DNA of 13,638 nucleotides from CAYSNP01 sp964432485. GTDB lineage: Bacteria; Bacillota; Clostridia; Christensenellales; DTU072. This document shows, piece by piece, positions 12,017 to 13,638 of this stretch (the first letter of the stretch is position 1; each line of letters begins with the position of its first letter). A program made the position numbers and the translations under genes. A model generated the notes under the pieces. That model was not told the DNA's origin. It saw only the letters and a list, made by a program, of their open reading frames with translations, and made no database searches. The stretch covers positions 1 to 13,638 of the forward strand of contig CAYSNP010000045.1 of assembly GCA_964432485.1 (NCBI GenBank), written 5' to 3'.

Positions 12017-12927
12017 GTAAAGCCGCTAAAGTAGCCGAATTTGATAAAAAAATGTTCCGCAAAAAAGGTTTCCATAAAAAGCTGGGGAAAGCCGATTATG
12101 TTATCTTGGTTATTTTAACAATTTATGCTGTGTTAATTATATATCCTTTTTATAATGCTTTCTTAATATCAATATCTACGGAGCAGGCTTACCTTAGCAA
12201 TGCTTTTATGCTATGGCCTAAGCAGTTATCCGGCGAGGCATATCAAACGGTTTTTACTTCAGACCTGCTTTTGTCAGGATATTTGATAACAATTTACAGA
12301 GTTGTTTTAGGCGTAGCTATTAATCTTATTTTTACTATTCTTGCCGGCTATGTGCTGTCACGTGACAACTTCTTTGGCAAGAACTTTGTAATGAATATGA
12401 TTATAGTAACTATTTTCTTTGGCGGCGGGCTTATACCTTATTATAATCTTATACTTTCCTTAGGGTTCAAAAACTCACCGCTTGTATTGATTATACCCGG
12501 CGCAATAGATACATTTAATATGCTATTGGTACGCAATTATTTTTATTCTATACCTAAGGAGTTGGAAGAGGCCGCAAAAATTGACGGCGCTAATGATATA
12601 CAGACGCTTTTTAAGGTATTTGTACCTGTAGCAATGCCGGTAATTGCAACGGTAGGGCTATTTTATGCGGTAGGACATTGGAACGAATGGTTTAATTCAT
12701 TTTTATTTATTGACGAACAAAAATTAAAACCTCTGCAATTGGTACTGCGGGAAATTATAGTGGATACCACAAGCAGTCTTGGGCCCACTCCTTCAGGCAA
12801 ACCCAGTTTTACCGAAGGAGTAAAGATGGCAAGCATTTACTTTACTATGCTGCCGGTTATGCTAATTTATCCGTTTGTGCAAAAGCATTTTGTGCGGGGC
12901 ATAATGGTGGGCGCACTTAAAGGCTAA
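12013..12927 (+). CDS. Carbohydrate ABC transporter permease, YtcP/LplC-type
   Basis: This is the second membrane subunit of the importer, 304 residues, with six membrane segments (about 29-50, 91-117, 127-148, 154-174, 206-222 and 273-291). The EAA loop is at 186-205 (EAAKIDGANDIQTLFKVFVP). The segments IYPFYNAFLISIS near the N-terminus and FGGGLIPYYN (136-145) are hallmarks of the YtcP/LplC branch. The C-terminal segment about 257-290 carries the usual EGVKMASIYFTMLPVMLIYP pattern, and the protein ends QKHFVRGIMVGALKG. ATG 12013 overlaps the upstream permease stop. The solute-binding protein follows after 29 bp. Assignment to the family is firm; the transported sugar is unknown. Confidence 0.95.
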   Translation: MSKAAKVAEFDKKMFRKKGFHKKLGKADYVILVILTIYAVLIIYPFYNAFLISISTEQAYLSNAFMLWPKQLSGEAYQTVFTSDLLLSGYLITIYRVVLGVAINLIFTILAGYVLSRDNFFGKNFVMNMIIVTIFFGGGLIPYYNLILSLGFKNSPLVLIIPGAIDTFNMLLVRNYFYSIPKELEEAAKIDGANDIQTLFKVFVPVAMPVIATVGLFYAVGHWNEWFNSFLFIDEQKLKPLQLVLREIIVDTTSSLGPTPSGKPSFTEGVKMASIYFTMLPVMLIYPFVQKHFVRGIMVGALKG

Positions 12928-12956
12928 CGAAAAGAAAAGATCGGAAGGAGTAGTTC

Positions 12957-13638
12957 ATGGATGACAACGAGTTAAAAGAATTGATGGAATCACACCCTGA
13001 CGAGGGCACTTCTGAGGGCGACAAAAAACCTGAAAAGGCAAAGGCCGCCAAGTCTAGCAATGGGCAAGGTGCAAGTTTCTTTGACAAACTAAAAAAGTTC
13101 GCCGCAACTAAGCGTTTCAAAAAGATAGTGGTTGTGACTGTAATTTGTTCGCTAATTGCAGCCACTATAGGTATGATAATAGCTTTTTCCGGCAAGGATG
13201 ACGAGTTTACTTCAGATAACAAGCTGATACTCAGAGTAGCCAACTTAGCAATGACCAATCTTAACGATTCGCAAACTGCATATCTTGAAAATAAGTTTCA
13301 AGTAAAGTTCCGACCCATAACTATACCTTGGAATGATTGGGATTCCTATGTTCACAAAAGTATAAATGGCAACGACATGCCTGATATTATGCAATGGGAT
13401 TTGCGCTCATATTACAAAAGCAACCTTACCAAATGGGTGGCAGGCAATATGCTGTGCCCATTGCCGGAGGATATGAGCGAATATGAGAATTTGAACAGAT
13501 TATTGGAGGGCTATACCGCTCTTGAGCAAATAAAGGTAAACGGAAAGCTGTATTGCTTTCCGGTAGCCCGCAGTGTAGAAGATAATCAGCTTGATTTAAT
13601 AACAGCAGGTTATATTTACAGGCGAGATTGGGCACAAG
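12957..13638 (+). CDS. Membrane-anchored extracellular sugar-binding protein (3' end outside window)
   Basis: This is the solute-binding subunit of the importer; 227 codons are visible before the window ends. Its start has an excellent GGAAGGAG site (12943-12950) 6 nt upstream of the ATG. The N-terminus is unusual: about 55 polar, charged residues, rich in Lys and acidic residues, precede one membrane segment (57-77) with no usable lipobox. The protein would therefore be anchored as a type II membrane protein instead of a lipoprotein. The mature part shows a family-1 pattern: ILRVANL (91-97) as first strand, NGNDMPDIMQW (137-147) corresponding to the common 'G..PDi' motif, VNGKLYCFPVA (194-204), and YIYRRDWA (219-226), the usual 'RkDW' segment. 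Its position after two permeases is typical of LplABC-like operons. The ligand cannot be inferred. Confidence 0.92.
   Translation, partial: MDDNELKELMESHPDEGTSEGDKKPEKAKAAKSSNGQGASFFDKLKKFAATKRFKKIVVVTVICSLIAATIGMIIAFSGKDDEFTSDNKLILRVANLAMTNLNDSQTAYLENKFQVKFRPITIPWNDWDSYVHKSINGNDMPDIMQWDLRSYYKSNLTKWVAGNMLCPLPEDMSEYENLNRLLEGYTALEQIKVNGKLYCFPVARSVEDNQLDLITAGYIYRRDWAQ

Noticed and set aside
13140..13150. Lipobox in the solute-binding protein (Cys64)
   Set aside because: The residues before the cysteine are T-V-I, not the L-[AS]-[AG] pattern, and the cysteine sits mid-membrane segment after a 55-residue polar tail.
12917..13258. 113-residue frame on the minus strand across the binding-protein start
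   Set aside because: It is antisense to a well-supported coding region with a strong ribosome site. Its Ser/Leu-rich composition is what an antisense shadow would give.
1..13638. CRISPR array, tRNA or rRNA genes, transposase or integrase
   Set aside because: No regularly spaced repeats, no cloverleaf-like segments and no mobile-element proteins were found on either strand.

Overview
The window is AT-rich bacterial DNA with strong AGGAGG-type ribosome binding sites, short intergenic gaps and gene families typical of low-GC Gram-positives. These include a Firmicute-type LuxS, a B. subtilis PgcA-type sugar-phosphate mutase, LplB/YtcP-type permeases and a DUF624/YesL-like protein. I infer an anaerobic member of the Clostridia, possibly a gut or uncultured lineage. 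There is no 16S or other decisive marker in the window. Essentially the whole window is coding. The two largest gaps are 5455-5689 and 10808-11035.

Region 1 (1-3779, all + strand). The 3' part of mcrC (McrBC modification-dependent restriction) runs off the left edge. It is followed by luxS, a small VOC-fold protein with a non-canonical metal site, an extended-SDR NAD-dependent epimerase/dehydrogenase with its own extended -10 promoter, and a CPBP-family membrane protease homologue. Region 2 (3799-5454, - strand) is a full-length alpha-D-phosphohexomutase with all four active-site loops.

Region 3 (5690-13638) looks like one carbohydrate ABC import locus in several transcription units. Two MalK/MsmX-like ATPases face each other tail to tail with 3 bp between them. 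The first (635 aa) is far longer than the family norm and carries about 250 extra C-terminal residues. The second (362 aa) has a degenerate signature motif. A pair of overlapping divergent promoters drives the second ATPase to the left and a three-gene cassette to the right: an unrecognised two-TM protein, a membrane-anchored short protein resembling one lobe of a solute-binding protein, and a DUF624-like membrane protein. After a gap that contains a probable dispersed repeat and a hairpin, an LplB-type permease, a YtcP/LplC-type permease and a membrane-anchored solute-binding protein follow. The last is cut by the right edge.

The inferred logic is that the anchored binding protein captures a sugar or oligosaccharide, the LplB/YtcP-like permeases form the channel, and one or both MalK-like ATPases energise it. 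The phosphohexomutase would fit downstream sugar-phosphate handling. The substrate cannot be read from the sequence. The most unusual parts are the extended ATPase, its degenerate convergent partner, and the small membrane cassette between the ATPases and the permeases.
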